From Euptelea pleiosperma (Eukaryota > Streptophyta > Magnoliopsida > Ranunculales > Eupteleaceae): a stretch of 64,000 nt of DNA. A program made the position numbers and the translations under genes. Below are positions 9,996 through 21,178 of this stretch, piece by piece. Each line of letters opens with the position of its first letter. Within the stretch, counting starts at the first letter, position 1. The stretch lies in assembly GCA_035048495.1 (NCBI GenBank), contig CM068544.1, positions 13,758,138 through 13,822,137 of the forward strand. Direction: 5' to 3'. The notes beneath the pieces are model-generated. The model saw only the letters and a list, made by a program, of their open reading frames with translations, was not told the DNA's origin and did not search any database.

Positions 9996-11680
9996 TGATA
10001 TTCGCTCAAAAGTGCTTATTTTAAGCAATTATCCTGTTAGCGTTATCGCACTCTCCTACGTAAAAGGCTCTATTTATCTACTTTTCTACGTAAGAGTCTC
10101 TTTTGTTGCGTAGAACACATTTTTCTGGACGAAATGGTATATTTGCATGCATTAAACACATTTTTGGAAGTCTAGGTATGAGACGTTATGATTGAGACTC
10201 ATTACGCGTTTTTCACTACTTTCAGGAAATCCGATCGGACAAGTCTTGAAACGTGCGGGCCCACAATCAACCTACAATGCCTTTGAACAAAGCTTAGAGA
10301 GCCAGTGAACTTAGACAAGAAGATATAGGCCGAGTGTGGGAATGAGCCAAAGGATCAAAGAACTAGAAAGACGACCAAGAGAGTTGAAGTGTAGATTTTC
10401 AAGAAATGAGACCAAAATACAAGAAACCCTAAAGTGCGCAATGAAGAACAAGATTGCGGGAGGAAAAATGCTTGGTCCCCAAGCTCAAGAACCTATTGTC
10501 AAGAACACGAAGTCCAAGATTGAACTGAGCACAAGTTAAACCGAGTTGGTAGACCAAGATTATTGGCTGTGACTGTCAAAATATAGTTGTGGAACTTGTG
10601 GTTGACTGCAAAAATATAAAACGTGGAGCGGGTCTTTGAAACATATAGATGGTCTTGATTTAAGTCATTGAGTTGACAGCGGGTCAAGGCAACAATTGGA
10701 AAGTGAGATGTGCAGTCATGTGTATGGTAATCAAAATAGAAGTGCAGGAATTGCTTGAAAAGATGGGCTAGCACATGTGATAGCCAAGGTATTGGGCCTT
10801 GAGCTGAGCCTTACAAAGTGTGGATGACCTATGGTAATATTGTGGGCCAAGTCTATTGGCCAGCATAGATGGTGTGGCCTGGGTTTTAATAAGATTGTTA
10901 CATAGTGGATCAAGAAGATCTGGATGATCTTAGCACTAAAGAACGGGATGGCCGGAGGATTAGAGTTGCTACACAAAATCTTGTACACCAAAATACATGG
11001 ACTGGTGAAGCATCAAAGCAAAGATAGTGGGCTAATGTGATGGGCTAGTGGGCCACAAAGGCCAGCCACGATGCTGGCAAAAAGATCTAAGATGTACGGC
11101 TATGAGTGAAGAGAGATGAAGGGTTTGGTACTTGAAAGAAAAGCTGGACCATTGGACTTGAATAAGGGGAGTCCATCTCTCCATATATTATGTGGAGATC
11201 TCTCCACGTCATGACAGCTCACCATCCCTAGTTACTATTTCTCACCCTTAAAAAGAAAAGAAAGAGAAGGGTAGAAAGGGGAACGTGCATCTCTTCTTCT
11301 CTCGGATAACCCTAGCCACCCCATATATATTCCCTTCTTCTCCCCATGTTTGAGGGGCCTCCTCTCTTCCCACTTGAGGATGATCATTCACTCTCTCACC
11401 TTACCGCCCCCATCTCTTCCTTCTCTTCTCCTATCCCAACTCTTCCCACGTCCTCTCTAACTCTCATCTCCATTCCTTCTAGAAAACCACCGGTTGCTCC
11501 TCCTCTTAGGCAACCAGCGGTTTCACCGCTGCACCTCCACGCAACCCATCCTCAACGTAATCTGGAGTTGCAAAACCTGCAACTCCAGCCGTCCACAGGA
11601 GTTCCCTTAACCCCTATCTTCTCTACATCTTCTCTCCTCTCTTGGAGAAAAGCTGAGTCGCCCTCTCGATCTTCTCCAGC

Positions 11681-11713
<33 letters not shown>

Positions 11714-13189
11714 TTCAAGAGTTCGCCGGAGTTGCAACCTGCAACTCCGACGAGCTCCATTAACGCCGGCAGCCTGCGACCTCTCTCACTCCCTGTCACT
11801 CTCTCTCACTCTATCATCTCTCTCAACACCATCTCTCTCTTCTCCGGAGCTCTCCCACGTTTCTTTTTATTTTTTTCTTTCTTTCTTCTTCAATATCTCC
11901 GGAGTTGCAGGTTGCAACTCCGGCAACGGTGCCACCATTAACGCCTGCCGCTGCTGCTGTTGCTTCTACCCCTTGCAACTCTCCACCTCTCGCTAGCAAC
12001 CACCACGAAGACCACTCTCGTCGCCATTTTCTCTTCCTCTCCACGGTGTTGCTGCACCGCCTGAAAATCCTTCACCATTCTCCACGTCATTGCTGCAACC
12101 TTGGCTTTTAAGAGTTGCAGGCCGTCATCTTTTCCGGTAAACCACCTACTCCACCCGTTGGACGTTAAACCTGCAACCCCGCTCCTCCTCATTGCTGGGA
12201 GCCGTCATCATGATCTCACCTGGCTGGGACGTCACCAACTTCTCCATGGCAATCTCCTTTGATCGTGCTTCACTCAGCTGCTGCTACATCTAGCAGCCTC
12301 TTCCCAACCATCTTCTCACCATCGTGAAACCACCTGCTGTAGTCTCCATCCACCTCAGAACCAACGGTCAGCAACCACCACCGTTTTCCCTCTCTCACGC
12401 TACCTTCACCACAGCACCTTGAGGACTGCGCCACGACCACTTGCTGAACCGTGTACATCATGTCTCCTCCTCAACCTTCATCTCCATCTCAAGTCAAGGC
12501 CAGTGCACTCCATCTCTTAAAACTGATCAAGCCATCTCCCTGGCTGCCCTGTCCATCACCAACTCCACTTGGCCGACCAGTCACTTGGACCGCCACGTCA
12601 TGCTAGTTTCCTTCGAGGGCTGCAATCACTCACACTATCTCCGGTAAGTGTTCAAAGGTGAGGATCTAATTTTCTCTCTCTAGATCTTCTTACTCTCTTC
12701 ATCTCTCTAGGCCTTTTATCACTTTCTCTCTCTAGCTCTCTCCTTCTCTCTCTAGCATCCTCTTGTTTTACCTCTAGGATAGTTTATTTGTGTTTATTTT
12801 CTTTTATTATCAGTGTAAACAGCTTTTGATGATTTAATAAAAGTAGTTTCCATTCAAGTTCATTTTTGTGAGTTCATTATCATGAATAGTAATTTTAAAC
12901 TTATTTGTTTAGCAATCCCAGTGATTAATATTCAATCTTCAAAATCAAACATCATGTTTTGAATCCAACCTCATCACTCTTCTTCTGTCATTATTTCTAT
13001 CAATTTCTGAGAAGAAAATCCGTCATTTTATGTGTTAAGTTGCGCAAACTAACCCCGAGTGCGGATCGACATCCGACACGAATCCCTATACAAAAGTTCA
13101 TATTTTACAGGTTAAAAGTCTCGGATTAATTAAAAATGTGTTGAAGTTAGGGTTTCCGTAACCAACGACGCGGAAAAACCCTATTTTCA
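9996..13189 (+). repeat. 3' LTR of element A
   Basis: 3194 bp and apparently identical to the 5' LTR at an offset of 8809. It ends in TTTCA, followed by the duplicated CTCCT. Confidence 0.95.
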
Positions 13190-13699
13190 CTCCTCTTTTG
13201 GGAAAACTCATCTTCACGCTTGAAAAAACCGGTTAGTCTGGGGCGTACTTAAGCCAGCCGATGTGCCGCACGTCTGTCTAGGCTTCGGATTATCTTGCAG
13301 TCAACTTGAGTTAGTACTAGCGGATTTGCTTTGAAGAGTGTATCCTGGTGAGAACCTACAGAGTGAAAAGTTAGTCCGGCGGGTATTTGAAGATAAACCA
13401 GTGGTCCGCCCACTGTCATAATCTACACTAGCCCTACACTAACAAGATAATTCATAATACTATCCTGATTGTTTAGGTTAAGAATATCTGTTGCTTTGTG
13501 TGCATCATCTAGGCTTATTTGGTTTCATACACCTCTTGCCGACTCTAGAGGCTTGCTCTTTCAGCACATGCCCGCTTGGACTAGATCCAATCGTAGATTG
13601 ATTCGATCTGAGAATCATTCTCTTACAGTGGAGTCTTCCACTATTCATCACCCTTCCCCCTTTCCTCCCCCTTCTTCCAGAGAAAATACCTTTATCGTC
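13190..13699 (+). other. Leader of element B, right part
   Basis: This continues the leader interrupted at 1186. It aligns with 5760-6178 of element A: the CCGGTTAGTCTGG block near 13230, the CAGTGG/CCACTG hairpin at 13399-13415, and the approach to the gag start. A frame open from 13469 is an upstream extension of gag and has no family match. Confidence 0.7.
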
Positions 13700-16255
13700 A
13701 TGGCAGACGAACGTCCCCTCATCGAGACGTATGCGCCGATCTCGGCCAACCCGCCATCATGCATTGTTCTTCCACCTACTGCGGCGGTACAATTCGAGAT
13801 CAGGCCGCAAACTATTCAAATGCTGCCAACTTTTAGAGGTCTCCCCAGAGAAGACCCCTATTCCCATATCAGGGAATTCCAACATGTCATCCTGCTCTTT
13901 AGAAATTAGAATCTTGATGATGACAATGTTAGACTGCGAGTTTTTCCTTTCTCTCTAAAGGATAGAGCCTCGGACTGGCTTTACTCTCTTCCTGCAGATT
14001 CTATCACAAGTTGGAAAGAACTTGTAGGAAAATTTATGTCCAAATTTTACCCCATGACTCGTACTAATCAAATGAAACAACTCATACAAGACTTCCGACA
14101 AAAGTCCAATGAGAAATTTTATGAAGCCTGGGAAAGATTCCAGGATCATCTGACCAAGTGTCCAGATCACAGTATCGACAAAGGCAGTCTGGTTCACATT
14201 TTCTACAAAGGACTTACTAATGAGTCCCGCACAATGGTTGAGTCAATGTGCCAAAGAAAATTCATGCATAATACTCCTACTGAAGCGTACAAATTTTTGG
14301 GAGAATTAAGTGAAAATTCCCAGCATTGGACGATTGACAATGACTTCAGTCGAAATACTCCGGTCCTAAAAACTAATATGGGAAATGAAGCAAAGGTTGA
14401 CCCTGAACTCAAATCCCTCATTCAAGAGTTGACCAAGTCAGTCTCTGCCCTGGCTGTGTCTGTACACAAGCCTGTTCACCATTCTGCCCCAGTCATGAAT
14501 ATAGGTCAAGAGAACCTAATGGAACCCTGTAATATCTGTTTACAGCCCTCCCACTCTACTGAAAATTGTCCTTTAAATGACGGATGTGCCCCTCCACTCC
14601 AAGAAGAAGTTTGTGCGTTTAATACCTTTAAACCACCTACCCAGAACTCGTATAGCCAAACATACCATCCTGATACGAGAAATCATCCTAACTTCTCCTG
14701 GAGGCAGCAGTCTGCTCCACAACAAAGACCTGCGCAGAGCACATATCCTCCTGGGTTTAATCAACCCAACAGGCAATACCAACAGGGACAATACCAACAG
14801 GGACAGTACCAACAGAGTCAGAACCAGACGAGTCAATACCCGTCTAATCAGAATCGATCATTCCAGCAAGGACAATACTCTGGTCAACAGGCACCTAATC
14901 AGAATTCCCAGAATCTGCAGTTAAGTCAAACTGCACCTCAATCCTACAATTATTCTACCCCTATGAGCTCAAATCGTGAACTGGTTGCTCAAGCTGCTCC
15001 TAAACCGGGTCTAGAAGACCTCTTATCACAATTTATTGTGCAGCAAACCCAGTCCATGCAGCGCCTAGAGCAGCGTCTCGGGAATTTAGAAGCTGAGAAA
15101 GCCAAAGGCATCTTCCCTAGCCAACCTATTGCAAATCCTAAAGGGAATGCTAAGGGCACAGTTTATGAGGTCGGTTCCCAGTCACAGAATCCAAACTACC
15201 AAGGAGAGGTACAAGCTATAACCACACTCCGATCTGGAAAGACTGTGGATATGGGAGTAAAAGAACCGACAGAGTCATCTCCCGATCCTATTCCTAAACC
15301 CAGCATAGAGGAACACATTTCAAAATCCACCTCTGATGCTGTGAAGCCTGCACCAAAATCTACAATCCCAGTGCAAAGATATCAGGCGAAGGACAAATCT
15401 ATTTGTCGGATTAAGCCTCCCTTCCCGGACAGGCTTGTCCAAGACAAAAGAGATCAGCAATTTTCAGAGATCTTAGATGTTTTCAAAGACGTCCAGATCA
15501 ATATCCCCTTCCTATCTGCTATCAAACAGATCCCTTCCTATGCCAAATTCCTGAAAGAATTATGCACTGTCAAACGGCGTACGCATGTACCCAAAGATGC
15601 CTTTTTGGCAGAAAAAGCTACAGCGTTCATCAAACGCAACAGTGTAATTAAGCATAAGGATCCGGGAAGTCCTACTGTGCAATGTGAAATTGGTGATAAC
15701 TTTAGTTGCACAGCTTTGTTGGACTTAGGAGCTAGTGTGAATCTCATACCATTTTCGGTATACCAGCAGTTAGGCCTAAAGGATATGAAGCCAACAAAAA
15801 TCACTCTGAAGCTGGCCGACCAGTCCATAAAAATTCCACGAGCAATTATTGAAGATGTCCTAGTGAAAGTAGCTGACTTTTACTACCCTGTAGACTTCAT
15901 CATCCTCGACACAGAACCGTGTCAGGATAATCGGATCCCGATCATTCTAGGCCGACCGTTCCTTGCTACCGCAAATGCACACATCGGGTGTAGGGACGGG
16001 AATATGTCAATTGCCTTCGGCAACCTAAAGGCTGAGGTTAACATCTTTCGACTTATGCGACAGGATGCCGATCGTGATGTGACAGATGAAATGTGTGCCG
16101 TTGAGAGTCTAATTCAGGACTCCACCGAAGATATCTTGAAACAGTGCCAAGAGCACTTTGATACTGACTTCCAATGGGAGTCAACAATTTTTGAGGATAA
16201 TACTATCCAAGAGTCAGCTACACTGATTTCTACTCCTCCTCCTATTGTTGAGTAA
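13700..16255 (+). pseudogene. gag-PR: Gag-protease region of element B, with in-frame stops
   Basis: Starts MADERPLIETY (ATG at 13700). The frame is closed by a TAG at 13907-13909, reopens in the same frame and runs to a TAA at 16253-16255. It encodes the Athila-like capsid region (LRVFPFSLKDRASDWLYSLP, FYEAWERFQDHLTKCP), a zinc knuckle CNICLQPSHSTENC (CX2CX4HX4C) near codon 277, QYQQG low-complexity repeats, and an aspartic protease with DLGASVN near codon 675 and IILGRPFLATANAHIGC downstream. Gag would form the particle and bind the RNA; the protease would cut the polyprotein. The TAA aligns with TTT in the ORF of element A, so it looks like decay, not a designed stop. Without the stops this would be one polyprotein with RT. 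Confidence 0.88.
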
Positions 16256-17374
16256 GAGCCTCTGCTAACCATGATCAGAGATCCTACTACTGTCAACTCT
16301 ATCTCGGTAGAGGAGGAAGAATCAAGCTCCACTGATCAGAAACTTGAGCTTAAGCCTCTACCCTCTGAACTATCTTATGCTTATCTTGGTCCTGAAGAGA
16401 CTTATCCTATCATCATTTCTTCTGCCCTATCTGCGTCCCAAAAAGAGAAACTGATTATGTTGCTAAAAAAGCACAAAGCAGCAATAGGATGGACCATTGA
16501 CGACATTCGTGGGATAGACCCTTCTGTGTGTCAACATCACATTTATCTTGAAGACGACTCTAAGACGTCTAGAGAGCACCAGAGGAGGTTAAATCCGGTC
16601 CTAAAAGAAGTAGTACGGGATGAAATTCTAAAATTGCTAGATGCGGGTATCATTTACCCCATCTCTGATAGCAAATGGGTGAGTCCAATCCATGTCGTAC
16701 CTAAGAAGGCGGGTTTCACTGTTGTAGAAAATGATCAAGGAGAAATGGTGACCCAGCGCTTAAAGAAAGGATGGAGAGTTTGTATTGACTACAGACGGCT
16801 CAATACCAACACTCGGAAAGACCATTTCCCTCTCCCATTCATTGATCAGATGTTGGAACGTCTTGCAGGTCATTCCTACTATTGCTTCCTAGATGGGTAC
16901 TCGGGATATAATCAGATTCCCATTGCACCGGAGGACCATGAGATGACCACGTTCACCTGTCCCTTTGGCACTTTTGCCTACAGTCACATGCCTTTTGGCC
17001 TCTGCAATGCACATGTGACTTTTCAAAGGTGTATGATGAGTATATTTTCAGACATGGTCGAACGGTTCTTAGAAGTTTTTATGGATGACTTCTCCGTCTT
17101 TGGATCCTCTTTCGATGACTGTCTCCAACATCTGAGTCTGGTACTCGCAAGATGTCAGGATAAGCGACTTGTCCTAAATTGGGAAAAATGCCACTTCATG
17201 GTAAAGAAAGGAATCGTGCTAGGACATGTCATTTCTGACAAGGGTATTGAGGTCGACAAAGCTAAGATTGATATTATCTCGACCCTACCAATTCCTAAAT
17301 CTGTGCGTGATATTCGATCTTTTCTTGGACATGGAGGATTCTACAGGAGATTCATTAGGATTTCTCCCAGATAG
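16256..17374 (+). pseudogene. pol (RT): Reverse transcriptase region of element B
   Basis: Same frame as gag-protease after the TAA; the first methionine is at 16271. Clear RT motifs: WVSPIHVVPKKAGF, RVCIDYRRLN, FPLPFIDQMLERLAG, FTCPFGTFAYSHMPFGLCNA and the catalytic FMDD box near 17078-17089 (YMDD variant usual in Athila), then VLGHVISDKGIEVD. It would copy the element RNA into DNA. The frame is lost at about 17358: compared with element D, one base is missing in the stretch reading TTCATTAGGAT, and a false stop follows at 17372. RNase H follows in the next frame. Confidence 0.9.
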
Positions 17375-19248
17375 CTCGACCCCTATGTAGTCTTCTGGCC
17401 AAGGATAGCACTTTTGACTTCAATGCTGACTGTGTGAAAGCATTCGAGCGTCTTAAATCTGAGCTTACTTCTGCGCCCATCATCCGCCCTCCTGATTGGA
17501 CCATACCTTTTGAAGTGATGTGTGACGCATCCGACTATGCTCTTGGAGCAGTTTTGGGCCAAAGAGTCAACAAAATGCCACATGTGATATACTATGCGAG
17601 TAAGACTTTAAACTCGGCTCAGTTAAACTACTCCACTACTAAAAAAGAGCTTTTGGCCGTTGTTTTTGCTCTGGATAAATTCAGACCATACTTACTGGCT
17701 ACTAAAGTCATAGTTTATACGGATCATGCGGCTCTGAGATATCTAATGTCCAAAAAGGAGACGAAACCGAGATTGATAAGATGGATCCTTCTATTACAGG
17801 AATTCGATCTAGAGATCAGGGACAAGAAAGGAACTAAGAATGTTGTGGCTGATCACTTGTCAAGGCTGACTTTAGAGTCTAATTTTGAATCTCAGCCCAT
17901 TCTCGAAACTTTTCCTGACGAACAACTGTTCGCTATCTCCGTCACCCCATGGTATGCTGACATTGTCAATTACCTAGTGACAGAGGATATACCATCTCAT
18001 TGGTCAAAACAGGACAAAAATCAATTCCTGGCAAGAGTTAAGTATTACTCTTGGGACGAGCCTTATTTATATAAATACTGTCCTGACCAGATTATTCGTC
18101 TCTGTGTCCCTGAATCTCAGCAATTAAACATCTTGTCCTCTTGTCATGACCAACCATGTGGTGGTCACTTTAGTTCCAAAAAGACGGCAGAGAAAATCCT
18201 ACAATGTGGATTCTACTGGCCTTCTCTGTTTCGAGAAACACATATCTACTGCAAGGCCTGCCCTAATTGTCAAAACCTTGGCAGAATTTCTCAGAGAAAT
18301 ATGATGCCCTTGAACCCTATTCAAGTCGATGAGATATTCGATATGTGGGGTATTGATTTCATGGGGCCCTTTCCTACATCCAATGGTTTCCAATTCATCC
18401 TCCTAGCTGTGGACTATGTCTCTAAGTGGATTGAGGCAATTCCTACAAGAACAAATGACCATCAAGTTGTGGTGAGATTTTTGAGGGAGTACATTTTCAC
18501 AAGATTCGGAGCCCCCAAAGCCATTATAAGTGATGGGGGTAGCCATTTCTGCAATAGAGTTTTTGAAAAGTTAATGAAAAAGTACGGTGTAACTCATAAG
18601 GTTGCCCTTGCTTACCATCCGCAGACCCGCGGTCAGGTCGAGGTCTCCAATCGGCAAATCAAGCAGATACTGGAGAAGACAGTCAATACAACTCGTAAAG
18701 ACTGGTCTACATGCCTCTCAGATGCTCTATGGGCTTACCGAACAGCTTATAAAACTTCCTTGAATATGTCTCCATACCGTTTGGTTTATGGTAAACCTTG
18801 TCATCTCCCTGTTCAGATTGAGCATCGCGCCCTATGGGCGATTAAAAAACTCAATTTCGACTTAGACGCAGCAGGAGAGGAAAGGAATTTACAACTCAAT
18901 GAATTGGATGAACTGAGAAATGATTCATATGCCTTGTCAAAAAAGTATAAAGATAAAATGAAATGGATACATGACAAGAGCATTCTTAGGAAGGATTTCC
19001 ACCAGGGACAGAAGGTCTTACTTTATAATTCTAGACTTCACATCTTCCCTGGAAAATTGAAATCCTGATGGTCAGGCCCATTTGTTGTTACTGAAGTCAA
19101 GCCCTATGGGGCTATAACTGTTGAGGATCCGAAGGATAATTCAACCTTCCAGGTCAATGGATAGCGTCTCAAACCTTTTCAAGAATTAGACGTGTCATCT
19201 ATTCAAACCTTCGAGATAGATCTTATTGATCCAATATATGAAGACTGA
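17375..19248 (+). pseudogene. pol (RH-IN): RNase H and integrase region of element B
   Basis: One frame from the frameshift, long open stretch 17434-19068. RNase [29 protein letters not shown] and [10 protein letters not shown] supply the D, E and D residues. Integrase: the zinc-binding H and C residues in [10 protein letters not shown] and CKACPNCQ, then the catalytic D in GIDFMGPF (18355), D in SDGGSHF (18532) and E in QVEVSNRQ (18640). A TGA at 19066-19068 falls where D reads arginine (CGA to TGA is one change). A later TAG after FQVNG is a second stop. The frame would end at the TGA at 19246-19248. No chromodomain or env sequence follows. Confidence 0.9.
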
Positions 19249-21178
19249 TGTTTCTGTCAGTCTCTCTGAGCTCCAACTTAGTTGGGGGTGAATTTCACCC
19301 CCGTTGTGTCTGGCTGAAGACATAAAACTTAGCGCTTTCGGAAAGGCAATTCTGGTATTCCTAGAAGTCATTGAGTCACATGCATAATTCTTATATTTCA
19401 TATATTATTATGGCTATACAGGTACAATTCCTCTCACTACCATCAGGTATCACCAAATATCAGCCATACTGGTATAACTCTTCCTCTAACATGCATCACA
19501 TTCAGAGTTTTCATACATTTTTGTCCCGGTCTGAGCACCGAGGACGGTGCTGTATTTCAGTTGGGGGTGGGGATTTATCAAAACTCATGTCTTCATATAA
19601 AAAAAAAAAAAAAAAAAATTTGAGAAAAATGAGAAAAAGATGTATTTTGGGGTGATAACCTGTGTTTTACAAAGTTTTCTGAGTACTTTCGAAATGATTT
19701 TCAAATCCTTTACAATGATGAGTACAAAATTTTCGGAAAGTCTATTTATTGAAAAGGATGTCTATTTTGAAAAATCACTTATTAGCTCTTCATTCAGTTT
19801 GAAAGCAAACATTACTACAGTGGATTGAAAAATCTTTGAAAACTCAGATTCAGCAAAAATGTTCACATATCAACGTCAGAATTATCCGAAGTGTAGATTA
19901 TCCAGAGATCCAAGAAGAACAATTGTGGAGACCTAACCTAGTGAGCTTTTGAGCTTTTCATTATTTCTGAGGGTAATAAAATTATTCTGAGTCACAAGAT
20001 GACTCACAATTCTTCTACTTCCCAAATATTTCCATTGAGTGATCTCATTAACCCTTGCTTTGGTCATGGAACTTAGAACGACATCAAATTTGGATTATTA
20101 CATAAAGAACCTTCTCTCTATCCATTCGAGACATCGAAGATGAAAGAACAAATCCTAGAAAATGATATAGGCCATCTTTCTAACCAATCAAACTTTTTAG
20201 CTTCCCTAAACATCTATACCATTAGAAACTATTTTTGAGCCTTTTGATGAAAACCTTTTCTTGTTAAACCCATCAACCAAAAACCCAATCCCAAAAAGAG
20301 TTCAATACGATAACCTACTTCTGAGAGGGATCAAAGAGTATTTGGTATGATTACACCAAGAAAAGAAAAGAAAACAAATGGTTTGTGCTGAAAAGAAACA
20401 TGATCAGAAAAAAAAGAACGAAAGGAAAAAGAATTTGAAAAAGGTTGAAGAATATCCAAAAAGACAAAAATTGGAGAAAGGAAAGAAGAAAAATCAAGGA
20501 AATATTACCCTTGGAAAATATTGCAAAGAATAGTGAGATACCCTCTCAGAATTTTTGAATACCAGAATATCCTTCTTTTCTGAACCTATCCTAAGCCTTA
20601 ATATAACCTATATAAGTCCTATTTGATTCTAGATTTGTACCATCATCAAGTGTGGAGAATGGAGAAAAGAGAAATTATAGAGTTTGATCCGACGTTCTTA
20701 AGTGATATGACATTCCAATCATGAGATCTTAAATCTTCTTATATCCTCCATTCAAGAACTATATATGTGAGACGTTTGCCAGTTTTTATATTCATCTCCT
20801 CACATATAGTTTGAGAGAAAAGTATAAAACCATTTCTGAGTGATTCACTTCTGAGTGGTATACAAGTGAGGATTGAGGTCGAGGCATAGAGTCTCTAAGG
20901 AGATCCAAATATCTCTACAACCAGATAAGGATGATGTTGAACACACACACACACTGAGTCTGAGTAATCTTTTGTTTGAAGGTCCATTTGTAGAAGTGTT
21001 GTATTTTGCTGATTAGTTCTAATTTGTGAATGATTTCTTGCATCCTTGAAATAATCGGACAAAACAGAATTTTCCTGAGTAATGCAAATAAGTTTTCTAG
21101 CATGTTCTGCTAAGCCCTTTTTAGCTCACTTATTTCGCAATAATTGCCAAGGATTGTCAATATGCTAGTTGGGGGTTG
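19249..21178 (+). other. Conserved 3' non-coding region of element B
   Basis: Homologous to 8000-9995 of A. It contains the GGGGGTG/CACCCCC dyad (19284-19302), the AGCACCG hairpin (19534-19551), GTTGGGGGTGGGG near 19561, an A run near 19599, the TGAGTCA/TGACTCA dyad near 19990, a purine-rich block and a CA repeat near 20942. No ORF above about 94 codons and no family match. Confidence 0.75.
21167..21178 (+). promoter_or_regulatory. Polypurine tract of element B
   Basis: AGTTGGGGGTTG abuts the TG of the 3' LTR. Confidence 0.78.

Larger units (their letters stand above)
1187..13189 (+). mobile_element. Element A: young non-autonomous Athila-related LTR retrotransposon
   Basis: This is a 12,003-bp element with two LTRs of exactly 3194 bp (1187-4380, 9996-13189), a PBS at 4383, a polypurine tract ending at 9995 and a perfect 5-bp duplication CTCCT (1182-1186 and 13190-13194). 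It is inserted in the leader of element B. The two LTRs look identical on reading, and every open frame in one recurs unchanged in the other, so the insertion is very recent. The interior holds a leader, one 606-codon ORF and a 2-kb non-coding tail, with no RT, RNase H or integrase. It must therefore depend on enzymes supplied by relatives such as B, D or K. Confidence 0.95.

Noticed and set aside
17358..17374. Programmed frameshift between RT and RNase H in B
   Set aside because: D reads through in one frame with one extra A at this site, and no slippery sequence is evident; a single-base loss is simpler.
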